DNA from: Tahibacter amnicola
GTDB lineage: Bacteria > Pseudomonadota > Gammaproteobacteria > Xanthomonadales > Rhodanobacteraceae
Assembly (NCBI RefSeq): GCF_025398735.1
Contig: NZ_CP104694.1
Coordinates: 5,731,465-5,795,464, forward strand
DNA length: 64,000 nucleotides
Direction: 5' to 3'
This document shows, piece by piece, positions 47,380 to 56,996 of this stretch. The notes under the pieces were generated by a model, which was not told where the DNA came from, ran no database searches, and saw only the letters and a list, made by a program, of their open reading frames with translations. Position 1 is the first letter of the stretch; every line of letters begins with the position of its first letter. Position numbers and translations under genes: made by a program.

Positions 47380-50226
47380 ATGGTTTTCGCTCCCGGACAA
47401 CGCTGGATTTCCAACGCCGAACCCGAGCTGGGTCTTGGCACGGTACTACGGCTGGAGGGCCGCAGCGTCCAGGTATTGTTCGCCAAGTCCGGCGTCCTGC
47501 GGCATTACGCCGCACATGCCGCGCCCCTGGTGCGCGCAGAGTTCCGGGTCGGCCAGAAGATCAGCGGTAACGGTCATAGTTTCACGATCGAGCGGATCGA
47601 GACGCACCAGGGCCTGCTGCACTACTACAGCGGCAGCCATACCCTCACCGAAGGTGAGCTCGACGACGTCCAGAGCCTTTCCCAAGCCGACGAGCGCCTG
47701 CTCTCGGGCCGCCTGGACCGCGCTGATCGCTTCGATTTCCGCATGGAAGCCCTGCTGCGCCGGGCCGCCGCGCGTCGGTCGCCCGACTACGGCCTGGCCG
47801 CCGCCCGCATCGACCTCATCCCCCACCAGCTGCGCGTGGCGGAAATCGCCGCGTCCCGGCGCCCGCCCCGGGTGCTGCTGGCGGACGAAGTCGGCCTGGG
47901 CAAGACGATCGAGGCCGGCATGGTGCTGGCGCGCCTGCTGGCCGCCGGCCGGGTCGAGCGCGTGCTGGTGCTGTTGCCGGAGCCCCTGGTCTACCAGTGG
48001 TTCGTCGAACTGCTGCGGCGCTTCAACCTGCAGTTCTCGATTTTCGACGAAGAACGCTGCGAGTCGATCGAGCTGGGCGGCGACGGCCGCAATCCGTTCG
48101 AGGATGAACAGCTGGTCATCACCGACATCGGCTTCCTGGCCGGCAACGCCAAGCGTGCCGACCAGGTGAGCGCCGCCGGCTGGGACCTCATCATCGTCGA
48201 CGAGGCCCACCACCTGGCCTGGACGCCCGAGGGCGCCAGCCGCGAGTACGCACTGGTCGAGCGCCTGGCCGAGGTGACGCCGGGTGTCATCCTGCTGACC
48301 GCCACGCCGGAGCAGCTGGGCCGTACCGGCCACTTCGCGCGCCTTCGACTGCTCGATCCGGCGCGCTACCACGATCTGGCCCGCTATGTGGCGGAAGCCG
48401 ATGGCTACCTGGCGCTGTCGGCCATTGCCGCCAAGCTGGGCGACGGTATCGCGCTGGACGCGGCGGAGAAAGACGCGCTGCGCGAGCGCCTGGGCGATGA
48501 CGCCAGCAGTCGCGTGCTCCTCGACCGGCTCGACGGCAATCCCGAGATTGCCTCGGCCCTGCTGGACGCACTGATCGACCGTCACGGCACCGGCCGCGTG
48601 ATGTTCCGCAACCGGCGCGCGGTCGTGGGCGGATTCCCGCAGCGCGTGGCCGATATCCGCACGCTGGATGCCGCCGACCTGAGTGAAGACGAACGCCAGC
48701 GCCTGCTCACCGAATTCCTGTCGGATATCCAGCAGCCGCCGACCCTGCACGAATACGACTACACCACTGATCCGCGCCTTCCCTGGCTGACGGGACTGCT
48801 GGAGCAATACCCCCGCGACAAGTTCCTGCTGATCTGCCGCAGCCAGGCCAAGGTGCTGGCGCTGGAAGAGGCGGTGCGGACGAAGACGGGCATCAACCTC
48901 GCTCGCTTCCACGAGGGGCTGTCCATCGTCCATCGCGATCGCAATGCCGCGTATTTTGCTGATCCGGAAGGCGCACGCCTGCTCATATGCTCCGAGATCG
49001 GATCGGAAGGCCGCAACTTCCAGTTCGCGCACCACCTGATTCTCTGGGACATCCCGCTCGATCCGGACCTGCTCGAACAGCGCATCGGCCGCCTCGACCG
49101 TATCGGCCAGAAGCACGACATCCAGCTGCACGCCGCCGCGTTTGCCGGTTCGGCGCAGCAGGTGCTGTTGCGCTGGTACCAGGAAGGGCTCGATGCCCTG
49201 CACGTGAGCCCGGCCGACGGCCGCGAACTGTACAAGCGCTTCGGGCCTGACCTCGCCGAGCGCGCTGCCACCCACGCGATCGAAGGCACCGATCCGGATC
49301 AGGAAATCGATTCGCTGATCGCCGAGACGCGCGCCGCGCACGAGGAACTCTCGCGCCTGGTCCACTCCGGCCGCGACCGCCTGCTGGAACTGGCCAGCGC
49401 CCGCGAAGCCCGTGACGAACACCTGCGCCATGCACTGGCCGCCGGCGACGCGGACCTGGAATGGGAAGACTTCATCCTCCGCCTGTTCGAGCAGTTCGGC
49501 GTCGAACACGAGGAAACCGGGCCGCGCACCTGCGTGCTCAATCCGGAGTACCTGAGCACCGAAGGTTTTCCCGGCCTCAAGGACGGCCCGCAGCAGGTCA
49601 CCTTTGACCGCGCCACCGCGCTGGCCCGGGAAGACCTGCCGCTGCTGCGCGCGGATCACCCCATGGTGGTCGGTGCACTGGACCTCCTGCTCGAAGGCGA
49701 GCAGGGCAACGCCGCCTTCCTGGTCGACGATTTCTTGCCGCCGCGGACCGTGCTGCTCGAAGCCGTCTATGTGCTCGAATGCATCGCCCAGCGGAGCCTG
49801 GGTGTCGAGCGCTTCCTGCCGGCACTGCCGCTGCGTACAGTGGTCGACACCAAGCTGCAGTCACGAGACGCCTTCCGTGCCAACCCGGTATCGGTGCAGA
49901 AGGCCGCCGATCGCGCCGTTGATTTCAACCGCTATCGCAAGTTCCTCGCGCAGCTGGTGCCGCCCATGCTGGAACGCAGCGAAACGGTGGCGCAGGCGCT
50001 CGCCGACCGGGAGATTGCCGCGGCCATGGCGCAGGTGTCGACGGTCCTCGGTAACGAGATTGCGCGCCTGACCGCCCTGCGTGCCGTCAATCCCGGTGTG
50101 CGCGAGGATGAGATCACCGCACTGGAAACCGAACTGGCGGCGCTGCGCGACGCCATCCCGCGGGCCCGCCCGCGCCTGGATGCCGTGCGTTTTGTCTGCA
50201 GCCAGGACTTCCTCAGCATGCGCTGA
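47380..50226 (+). CDS. rapA: RNA polymerase-associated protein RapA (Swi2/Snf2 ATPase)
   Basis: The 948-residue protein recycles RNA polymerase by remodelling post-termination complexes. The N-terminal tandem Tudor-like region starts FAPGQRWISNAEPELGLGTV. Walker A is in LLADEVGLGKTIEAG (about residues 167-181) and the DEAH box in IIVDEAHHLAW (about 274). The helicase C-lobe includes LLICSEIGSEGRNFQFAHHL and LEQRIGRLDRIGQ (about 566-578). The Spacer and C-terminal parts continue with LRADHPMVVGALDLLLEGEQGN. The start at 47380 fits the family N-terminus, with AAGGA upstream. It is a single-gene unit ending at a perfect palindrome. Confidence 0.96.
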   Translation: MVFAPGQRWISNAEPELGLGTVLRLEGRSVQVLFAKSGVLRHYAAHAAPLVRAEFRVGQKISGNGHSFTIERIETHQGLLHYYSGSHTLTEGELDDVQSLSQADERLLSGRLDRADRFDFRMEALLRRAAARRSPDYGLAAARIDLIPHQLRVAEIAASRRPPRVLLADEVGLGKTIEAGMVLARLLAAGRVERVLVLLPEPLVYQWFVELLRRFNLQFSIFDEERCESIELGGDGRNPFEDEQLVITDIGFLAGNAKRADQVSAAGWDLIIVDEAHHLAWTPEGASREYALVERLAEVTPGVILLTATPEQLGRTGHFARLRLLDPARYHDLARYVAEADGYLALSAIAAKLGDGIALDAAEKDALRERLGDDASSRVLLDRLDGNPEIASALLDALIDRHGTGRVMFRNRRAVVGGFPQRVADIRTLDAADLSEDERQRLLTEFLSDIQQPPTLHEYDYTTDPRLPWLTGLLEQYPRDKFLLICRSQAKVLALEEAVRTKTGINLARFHEGLSIVHRDRNAAYFADPEGARLLICSEIGSEGRNFQFAHHLILWDIPLDPDLLEQRIGRLDRIGQKHDIQLHAAAFAGSAQQVLLRWYQEGLDALHVSPADGRELYKRFGPDLAERAATHAIEGTDPDQEIDSLIAETRAAHEELSRLVHSGRDRLLELASAREARDEHLRHALAAGDADLEWEDFILRLFEQFGVEHEETGPRTCVLNPEYLSTEGFPGLKDGPQQVTFDRATALAREDLPLLRADHPMVVGALDLLLEGEQGNAAFLVDDFLPPRTVLLEAVYVLECIAQRSLGVERFLPALPLRTVVDTKLQSRDAFRANPVSVQKAADRAVDFNRYRKFLAQLVPPMLERSETVAQALADREIAAAMAQVSTVLGNEIARLTALRAVNPGVREDEITALETELAALRDAIPRARPRLDAVRFVCSQDFLSMR

Positions 50227-50232
50227 CGCTAT

Positions 50233-50266
50233 GCCCCGACGAAGGCGGCGCCGCCTTCGTCGGGGC
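50233..50266. terminator. 34-base perfect palindrome between rapA and the metalloprotease gene
   Basis: Two perfect 17-base arms starting GCCCCGACGAAGGCGGC lie seven bases after the rapA stop and 14 bases before the end of the convergent protease gene. The strong stem can form on either strand. T-runs are absent, so bidirectional termination is inferred. Confidence 0.6.
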
Positions 50267-50280
50267 AAACAGGCAAAGGT

Positions 50281-52353
50281 TTAAGGCTCGCGCGCGATCA
50301 CCGCGTAGATACCCCATTCACGAATGTCGGCGTACAGACTGTAGTGCGCGGCATCCGCCGTCGTGGACAGCGCCTGCCATTCCTGGCCGTCGAAGCGCAC
50401 CAGCCGCAATCCGTCGGCACTGATGGGCTGTGCCGGGTCGATCGGGCAAACATCAGGGGGGCAGACCTTGGTCGGTTCATACCGTAGACGCAGCAGGGCG
50501 ATGTCGTGCAAAGGCTGGTCTGCCGCAATCGAAACGATAGCACTGACGGCATGCCAGCCTCCGGGGAAAGCGACGGGCGCCACGGTCGTTGCCGTCGTTA
50601 CCACCGCGCCTTGCTCCAGCGAATGGCGATCAACCTGCAGCCCGACCTCACCGCCCGGCGCGAACAGATTGAACAATCCGTCCACCGCGTCCACCGGCGG
50701 CGTCATGCCGCCAACGCCGGTTCCGGGCCCTTGCGGGTGGAACATGGCCGCCTGGATCCGGCTGGAACGCACTTGCGGCGGGCTGTCCGGCTGCTCGACC
50801 CGAACCGTCATCTCTAGCAGGTCGCCCCGCGCCATGTCGATGGCAGCCCGCCCGACAAAACGCCTGTTCTGCTCATCCGCCAGCATCTCGACGCGGTGTT
50901 TTTCGATACCCGGCTGGCCGACCAGCACCTCCAGCTGCGTGCGATCGATCGGGCTCTCCCCAAGCGGGAATTCGAGCCGGATAAGCTTGTCGACAAGGTC
51001 CAGCTTCGGAATCCAGTAGGGAACGTGCCAGCGGTACGGTTTCAGCGCGACAACCTCGCCTTCGCAGGCCTCCACGATGGTGCTGCCGACCAGGTTCTCA
51101 AAGTGGCTCGGCCCGCCCGCCAGCGTCTTGGTGAAGTCGATCTGGTCGCCCGGCGAGACGTCGAACGCCGCGGTCGACGGCAGGTTGCCATACTTGTTCG
51201 TTATTCCCAGGTGGTGACGCTCACCGCCCTTGATCAGCGCGGCTTCCACACCGGCTTCGCGGGCACCGTTGTAGGTGGTCGTGACGGTATAGCGCGGGCA
51301 GGAAACGGTCGATGATTCTTCGATGCGGAACTGCGTGCGGAACATGCACGGGATGGTCGTCGGTCCCGGATTGACCGTGCCGCGGCTCATCGGCGTGCGC
51401 AGGTCGAGAGTGTGGTCATCCCAGTTGGCAACCAGCGTGCCCCACACCGAGGTGTGGAAACGGCCGCCATGCGTCGTATCCATGCTGTGGTTGCCGTCGT
51501 GGCAGAACTCCGTACCGTCGCCGTCCATGATGCTGGCGCGCGACTGCAGCGGGAATTTCTCGCGATCGACTGTACATTTCGCCGCGCGCCCACTCGGGCC
51601 GACGCCATACTCGTCTTCCGCGCCGATGGCGTAGTGCCCCAGCTCGTGCACGAGCGCGAGGTTGGTGGTGTAGGAATTCCAGGGCTGACCAACGAAATGT
51701 GGCCCCGGCATGAATATGTGTGACGCGGGATCCTGCAGGCCGGCCTTGCCTCCCACGTGCGCCCGCGGCCACTGCTCCGCAAAGATCTGCACGTCAGCAC
51801 TGGCCAGGCCGAAGCCCTCTTCGTGAATCGAGACGCGTTCCAGCACCATCTGTCCGTCCGTCACGTCAAACAGCAACCGCGACGAACCATCGAAACCGTC
51901 ACGGATCTGCCGGACATTCCGCGGGCTGGCGTTATAGGCAATGCTGGCCATCAGATTGAGGCCAATGATGCCGTTGTGGCGGCTGATCACGATCTGCTGC
52001 TGGGCGGCCGGATCAGTCACGGTCCAGTCGGTCCACGTACCATCGTTGTTCTGAACCACGTTGGTGTGCCAGACGTTCCAGGCCCAGCCGTAGTCGTGCA
52101 ACCCTTTGGTGCTCGGCACCGAGATGACGCGCTTGCGCACCACGATGCGGTCCCCGGCGGCCAGCGCGACCTCCGCTTTGCCAGCGCGATCGGTTGTCGC
52201 CCGGAGCTCGCAATTGACCCACACTTCCGCCTCATGCACCGCGTTGGCGGTTCCATCCAGGACCCATACCGACGCGGCTGCCGCGTCGAGCGAAACCCAT
52301 CCCCCGATCATCGCGAGGCACCCTGCTCCCTTTTTCAGCCAAGCATTTCCCAT
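50281..52353 (-). CDS. secreted zinc metalloprotease with CLCA-type HExxHxxxGxxDEY motif
   Basis: From the ATG at 52353 (GGAGAG upstream) the protein is 690 residues with a signal peptide ending near AAAA. At about residue 235 it has HELGHYAIGAEDEYG, which fits HExxHxxxGxxDEY, the zinc motif I know from animal CLCA proteases (HEWAHLRWGVFDEY). About 40 residues later SIMD and TEFC recall the CLCA Met-turn region, with cysteines at AAKC and EFCHDGNH. The last 350 residues look like beta domains without a von Willebrand A domain (CMFRTQFRIEES, ALIKGGERHHLGI, TVRVEQPD). Export and zinc binding are well supported; proteolysis and substrate are inference. Confidence 0.72.
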   Translation of the reverse strand: MGNAWLKKGAGCLAMIGGWVSLDAAAASVWVLDGTANAVHEAEVWVNCELRATTDRAGKAEVALAAGDRIVVRKRVISVPSTKGLHDYGWAWNVWHTNVVQNNDGTWTDWTVTDPAAQQQIVISRHNGIIGLNLMASIAYNASPRNVRQIRDGFDGSSRLLFDVTDGQMVLERVSIHEEGFGLASADVQIFAEQWPRAHVGGKAGLQDPASHIFMPGPHFVGQPWNSYTTNLALVHELGHYAIGAEDEYGVGPSGRAAKCTVDREKFPLQSRASIMDGDGTEFCHDGNHSMDTTHGGRFHTSVWGTLVANWDDHTLDLRTPMSRGTVNPGPTTIPCMFRTQFRIEESSTVSCPRYTVTTTYNGAREAGVEAALIKGGERHHLGITNKYGNLPSTAAFDVSPGDQIDFTKTLAGGPSHFENLVGSTIVEACEGEVVALKPYRWHVPYWIPKLDLVDKLIRLEFPLGESPIDRTQLEVLVGQPGIEKHRVEMLADEQNRRFVGRAAIDMARGDLLEMTVRVEQPDSPPQVRSSRIQAAMFHPQGPGTGVGGMTPPVDAVDGLFNLFAPGGEVGLQVDRHSLEQGAVVTTATTVAPVAFPGGWHAVSAIVSIAADQPLHDIALLRLRYEPTKVCPPDVCPIDPAQPISADGLRLVRFDGQEWQALSTTADAAHYSLYADIREWGIYAVIAREP

Positions 52354-52600
52354 ACCGCATCTCTCCGTGCAGTGATCATCGTCTGGACTGCTTTCAACGA
52401 AGCGGGAACAGCCCGGCTCCCGCCACCGCGGCGCGCTCCACGACACGCGTCGTACTGGAGAGACGTACAAAGCAACTTGTTACCCTACTTTCCGGCAAGA
52501 GAAGCGCGCGCGGCGCAACGGCCGGGCCTGCCAGCGTTCTACACCTTGATATTTGGGGAACATGCGGCATCTGGCCACGCCCGTGGGCGCGGCGGCGGCG

Positions 52601-52921
52601 CTACTCGTTTTCCACGAAGCGCGATTCATAGAGCACCGAGGCGACGCGCGCCTCCTGCCCCGGCATGAACTCAAGGCCCAGGTCATCGCCGCCCACGCGC
52701 ACCACGCGGATGCGCAGGCCGATCACCGTTTCCTGGTCGAAGATGAGAAACAGCTGGCACTCGGTACCGACGGGCAGGCCCCAGTTGCACGGCAGCGCCA
52801 CGCGGGCGCCGCCCTGGGAGAGATCCTTCACCTCGCTCAGATAACCGTCGTCACCGAAGACGAGCATCGCCGCCGAGAAGACGGACAGACGCGGATGACG
52901 GCGTTTTTCGGCGTAGTTCAT
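52601..52921 (-). CDS. single-domain PilZ protein
   Basis: The 106-residue cytosolic protein starts MNYAEKRRHPRLSVFSAAM. RRHPR supplies the PilZ RxxxR motif and DLSQGGARV the (D/N)xSxxG motif, which together bind cyclic di-GMP. It ends shortly after GLEFMPGQEARVASVL, so it is a stand-alone receptor rather than an output-domain fusion. Targets of such proteins include pili, flagella and polysaccharide export, but none adjoins it here. The longer frame from 52948 lacks a better start. It lies 115 bases downstream of ybbP on the same strand and could be its last cotranscribed gene. Confidence 0.88.
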   Translation of the reverse strand: MNYAEKRRHPRLSVFSAAMLVFGDDGYLSEVKDLSQGGARVALPCNWGLPVGTECQLFLIFDQETVIGLRIRVVRVGGDDLGLEFMPGQEARVASVLYESRFVENE

Positions 52922-53036
52922 GGGGCCTCCGTGGCAACGCAGCCGCACGAAACAGCGCCGCGGGCCACGGTAGGCACCATAGGCACGGCGCTGCCCATTG
53001 GCAAGGCTTTGGCGGCGGGATGTGCGCCGTGTCCCA

Positions 53037-55517
53037 TTACTCCCGGCGCAGCACCAGCAGCGGCGACGCCTGCGCGATGCGGCGCGTGCCCAGCCAGCCG
53101 GCCAGGGTCACCAGTGCGACGGCGGCGGCCAGTCCGCCGAGGAAGGGCCAGGCCGGTGGCGTCCAGGCGATGCGGAACACACCGCGACTGAGCGACAGGC
53201 CCGCTGCGATCGCACCACCGGCCCCCATCAGCCCCGCAATACAGCCCAACAGGGCGAATTCGCCCAGTACGGCCGACGCCAGCTGGGCTCGCCGCGCGCC
53301 GAGCGTGCGCAGCAAGGCGGTCTCGAAACGCCGTTCCTCGGCGCTGACGTTGAGCGCCGCCACCAGCACCAGCAGTCCGGCGGCCAGGCTGAAACCCAGT
53401 ACCGCGGTTACCGCCTGGCTGACCCGGTCGATCAGGTCGCGCACCCGGTCAAGGATGGCGTTGATATCGATGACGGAGAGATTCGGGAAAGCGCGGGTGA
53501 GATCGCGCATCGCCAGGCGGGATTCCGGCGGCAGCCAGAAGCTCGCCAGCAGGCTGTGTGGAACATCCTGCACCGCCGCCGGATTGAGCAGCACGAAGAA
53601 GTTCACCCGGAACGACGTCCAGTCGACGTCACGGACGTTGACGACGCGCGCGGTGATGGTGCGCTCGCCGATCGACAGCGTGATGCTGTCGCCCAGGCGC
53701 AGCTTGAACATGTCCACCCACATGCGGTCGATCGATGCTTCCGGTTCGGTAGCACCGGCTTCGAACCAGCGCCCCTCGACGACGCTGTTGGATGGCGGCA
53801 ACTCCGCGCTCCAGGACAATCGCGTTTCCCCGTTGATCCAGCCAGCGGCGCGGCGGTCCTCGTAGTCTTCGGCGCGCGGCGTCTTGCCGTTGATCGCCAC
53901 GAGCTTGCCCACGGCCAGCGGCATGAGGTTGAGGTTCTCGACCTTCGCTGCCGTCAGGCGCTCGGCGATCGCCGGCCGCTGTGCCGGCTGAAGATTGAGC
54001 AGGAAATGATCCGGCGTTTTTGCCGGAAGGTCCGCACGCCAGGCCGCCAGGAGGCCCGGGCCGACCACCGCGAGCAGCAGCAACGCCGAGAAGCTCAGCG
54101 CGAGCGCGCTCGCCTGGATCAGGCTCAGACCACGCCGCCGCGAGAGGTTTGCCAGCCCGAATCGCAGGGCACCTGGCGCGCGCGCCGCCAGGCGCCGCAG
54201 CAGGGCCAGCAGCGCAGTGCCCAGCACCAGGGTCAGCAGCACCACGGCGGCCAGGCAGATGGCCATGGTCGTGGCGATACGGGCATTGCCGCTCTGACTG
54301 GCGATCAATCCGAGTGCGACCGCTATTGGCAACGCATACAGCACATCCACCCGGCGCGGCCGTAGCCCGACGGCGCGCTGAAAAACGCGAATGGGCGGCA
54401 CATCGCGCAAACGCGCCAACGGCGGCAAGGCGAATCCGACCAGCACGGCAAGACCCACCGACACCGCCCCCAGCGCCGGCAACAGGCTGAGCGGCGGCGC
54501 GGCTCCCGGCAGCACGTCACCGGCGTAGCGCAGCACCCCTTCCTGAAGAACCAGCCCGGCCGCGGCGCCTCCCACGCAGGCGGGCACGCCCAGCATCAGG
54601 AGCGTGAGGATGAGGATCGCCAGCACGCGTCGCTTGCCCACGCCCAGTGCGCGCAGCAGTGCCACCTCGTCCGTCTTGCGCCGGGCGTAGCGCTGCGCGG
54701 CCAATGCCACGGCAATGCCCGCCAGCAGCGCCGAGAGCAATGCCGCCAGGCGCAGGAACGCCTCGGCGCGCTCGAAGGCGGTGCGCAGGCTCTGCTGCGC
54801 CTCGCCCACGGTCACCAGCTGCGCGCCGCCGTCGGCCAGCTGCGGCTTCACCCAGGACTGGAAACCCTGCAGCGCAGCCGCCTCGCCGGAGAGCATCAGC
54901 TTGTGTCTCACGCGACTGCCCGGACCGAGCAGGCCCGATGACTCCGCATCGGCCATCGCCACCACCAGGCGCGGAGCCAGCGCGAACAGCTGGCCCCCAT
55001 CGGGCTGGCGCAGGATTTCACCGCCAATACGCAGCGCCCTGCCCGCCAGCTCCAGCGAACCGCCCACGTCCACGTCGAGCGCCGCCAGCACCAGGCGGTC
55101 GGCATAGACCTCGCCGGACGGCGGACTCCCCACCGTGTGCTCCAGGCCGTCCGCGCCCCGTACGACCAGCGTCCCGCGCAGGGGATACGTCGCATCCACC
55201 GCCAGGATCTGCGCCAGCTGGCTCTTGCCGGCCGCGAAGACGACGCTGGGGAATTCCGCGCTGCGTTGCGTGCGCAATCCCCGGCGTAGCGCCTCGTCGC
55301 GCCATGCGGGCGGCAGTGCGCGGCGCGCCGCAACGCCCAGGTCGCCGCCGATCAGCTCGGCCGCACTCGAAAGAATGGCGCGTTCGACGCGCACGCCCAG
55401 CGTGGATACCGCCGCCAGCGCGGCGACAGCCAGCACCAGTGCCGCGGCCAGGGTGCGCAGCTCGCCGTGGCGGAATTCCCGCACCAGCGCACGCCAGGAA
55501 TAGGCCAGGAGCTTCAT
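53037..55517 (-). CDS. ybbP: YbbP-like ABC transporter permease (FtsX family, two permease units)
   Basis: The 826-residue protein starts MKLLAYSWRALVREFRHGELRTLAAAL and has the YbbP plan. One N-terminal helix is followed by a large periplasmic domain, then an FtsX block of helices (LRLAALLSALLAGIAVALAAQRYARRKTDEVALLRALG). Middle helices, a second periplasmic domain and a final FtsX block follow (GFSLAAGLLVLVAALNVSAEERRFETALLRTLGARR). Its ATG overlaps the ybbA stop in an ATGA, so the two are coupled. With YbbA it forms a MacB-like mechanotransmission transporter; the physiological substrate in E. coli is unsettled. Confidence 0.92.
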   Translation of the reverse strand: MKLLAYSWRALVREFRHGELRTLAAALVLAVAALAAVSTLGVRVERAILSSAAELIGGDLGVAARRALPPAWRDEALRRGLRTQRSAEFPSVVFAAGKSQLAQILAVDATYPLRGTLVVRGADGLEHTVGSPPSGEVYADRLVLAALDVDVGGSLELAGRALRIGGEILRQPDGGQLFALAPRLVVAMADAESSGLLGPGSRVRHKLMLSGEAAALQGFQSWVKPQLADGGAQLVTVGEAQQSLRTAFERAEAFLRLAALLSALLAGIAVALAAQRYARRKTDEVALLRALGVGKRRVLAILILTLLMLGVPACVGGAAAGLVLQEGVLRYAGDVLPGAAPPLSLLPALGAVSVGLAVLVGFALPPLARLRDVPPIRVFQRAVGLRPRRVDVLYALPIAVALGLIASQSGNARIATTMAICLAAVVLLTLVLGTALLALLRRLAARAPGALRFGLANLSRRRGLSLIQASALALSFSALLLLAVVGPGLLAAWRADLPAKTPDHFLLNLQPAQRPAIAERLTAAKVENLNLMPLAVGKLVAINGKTPRAEDYEDRRAAGWINGETRLSWSAELPPSNSVVEGRWFEAGATEPEASIDRMWVDMFKLRLGDSITLSIGERTITARVVNVRDVDWTSFRVNFFVLLNPAAVQDVPHSLLASFWLPPESRLAMRDLTRAFPNLSVIDINAILDRVRDLIDRVSQAVTAVLGFSLAAGLLVLVAALNVSAEERRFETALLRTLGARRAQLASAVLGEFALLGCIAGLMGAGGAIAAGLSLSRGVFRIAWTPPAWPFLGGLAAAVALVTLAGWLGTRRIAQASPLLVLRRE

Positions 55518-56200
55518 GCCGCATCCACGCGGCGACCGCCCGCCAGGCGCAGCACCGTGCCACACCGCTCGGCAAGCACCAGGTCATGCGTCACCAGCAC
55601 GAGCGTGGTGGCCTTGGCGGCATTGAGTTCGAACAGCAGGTCACTCACGGCCTGGCCGGTGCGCTGGTCGAGGTTGCCGGTGGGTTCGTCGGCAAACAGC
55701 AGGCTGGGGCCGTGCACGAACGCACGCGCGATGGCCACGCGCTGTTGCTCACCGCCCGACAGCTGGTGCGGAAAATGGTGCGTGCGCTGTGCCAGTCCGA
55801 CTGCCTCAAGCGCCCGCAGCGCCTGGCTGCGTGCATCGGCCACGCCGTCCAGCTCGAGCGGCAGCATCACGTTCTCCTCGGCTGACAGCGCCGGCAGGAG
55901 ATGAAAGCTCTGGAACACGAAGCCCACCTGGCGCCGCCGCAGGCTGGCGCGGCCTTCTTCGTCGAGGCCGCCCAGGTGCTGGCCGGCCAGGTGGATCTCG
56001 CCGCGGGTGGGCAGGTCCAGCCCCGCCAGCAAGCCGAGCAAGGTGGTCTTGCCCGATCCGGATGCGCCGACGATGGCCAGGCTCTCGCCGCGGCGCACGC
56101 TCACGTCGACGCGGTCGAGGATCTGCAGCGAGCCGTCGGGCCCATCCACCACTTTGCTAACATCCCTGGCACTGAGAATGATGTCACCGAGTTCCCGCAT
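55514..56200 (-). CDS. ybbA: YbbA-like ABC transporter ATP-binding protein
   Basis: The 228-residue ATPase has Walker A GASGSGKT (residues 45-52), a Q-loop in FVFQSFHLLPALSAEENVMLPL, signature LSGGEQQR, Walker B LLFADEPTGNLD and the His switch in VTHD. It belongs to the LolD/MacB-type group and energises YbbP. AGGAAG lies six bases before its ATG. Its start codon overlaps by two bases the start codon of the divergent tesA gene, both using one CATG. The ybbP-ybbA/tesA arrangement is the same as in E. coli. Confidence 0.94.
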   Translation of the reverse strand: MRELGDIILSARDVSKVVDGPDGSLQILDRVDVSVRRGESLAIVGASGSGKTTLLGLLAGLDLPTRGEIHLAGQHLGGLDEEGRASLRRRQVGFVFQSFHLLPALSAEENVMLPLELDGVADARSQALRALEAVGLAQRTHHFPHQLSGGEQQRVAIARAFVHGPSLLFADEPTGNLDQRTGQAVSDLLFELNAAKATTLVLVTHDLVLAERCGTVLRLAGGRRVDAA

Positions 56201-56852
56201 GCGTCGCTTCCTGGCTGCCCTGTTATTTATTGTTTCATTTATTGCTTTTGCCGCACCGCAACCCGCTCCGGCGGATAACGGGCCGGTACTGGTTCTTGGC
56301 GATTCCCTGTCCGCCGCCTACAACATTCCGCGTGAAGCCGGCTGGGTGAGCCTGCTGGAAACCCGCCTGCGCGGCCACACGCCACCGCGCCAGGTGGTCA
56401 ACGCCGCCATCAGCGGAGAAACCACTGCCGGCGGACTGGCCCGATTGCCGGAGCTGATCGCCACCCATAAACCCGCCGTGGTCGTGCTCGAGCTGGGCGC
56501 CAACGACGGCCTGCGCGGACTGCCGCTGGCGGAAGTCCGCGCCAATCTCGCGCAGATGCTCGAAACGGTCCGCCAGGCCAAGGCCCGGGCGGTACTGGTG
56601 GGAATCGAACTGCCGGTCAACTACGGGCCGCAATACCGCGACGGCCTGCGCGCGATGTATCGGGACTTGGCGCGCGAATTCAATGTGCCACTGGTCCCGT
56701 TTCTGCTCGAAGGCATCGCCACCGAACCGGACCTGATGCAGGACGACGGTCTCCACCCCGTTGCGAAGGCGCAGGAGCGGATCCTCCAGACCGTATGGCC
56801 GACCCTCGCCGGCGCGCTGGGCGCACCCGGCAGCGCAGCGCCACGCCGCTGA
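56199..56852 (+). CDS. tesA: TesA: periplasmic SGNH thioesterase/lysophospholipase
   Basis: The 217-residue protein starts MRRFLAALLFIVSFIAFA, a signal peptide, and the mature enzyme has the SGNH blocks. They are GDSLSAAYNI with nucleophile Ser36, Gly in SGETTAGG, Asn in LGANDGLRG, and Asp183/His186 in DDGLHPVA. TesA hydrolyses acyl-CoA, lysophospholipids and aryl esters in the periplasm. The ATG at 56199 is chosen for the signal peptide, although no good ribosome-binding site precedes it. An in-frame ATG pair 24-30 bases upstream, inside ybbA antisense, is an alternative. Confidence 0.94.
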   Translation: MRRFLAALLFIVSFIAFAAPQPAPADNGPVLVLGDSLSAAYNIPREAGWVSLLETRLRGHTPPRQVVNAAISGETTAGGLARLPELIATHKPAVVVLELGANDGLRGLPLAEVRANLAQMLETVRQAKARAVLVGIELPVNYGPQYRDGLRAMYRDLAREFNVPLVPFLLEGIATEPDLMQDDGLHPVAKAQERILQTVWPTLAGALGAPGSAAPRR

Positions 56853-56996
56853 GGGAAATCCCCCAGACGAACGGCGGTAGATCCCCCAAACGGGCGTTCC
56901 GCAGCGATCGTCACATTTCACCGCTAGGCCGCGGACGCCAGCGCGGGTAGATTGGCTCCAGCGGCCGGATACGCCGGGTCCGCATCAGGGTTCCGC

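Noticed and set aside
47446-49659. 737-codon open frame on the minus strand opposite rapA
   Set aside because: It is antisense to a gene with all Snf2 ATPase motifs; no domain is recognisable in the shadow product.
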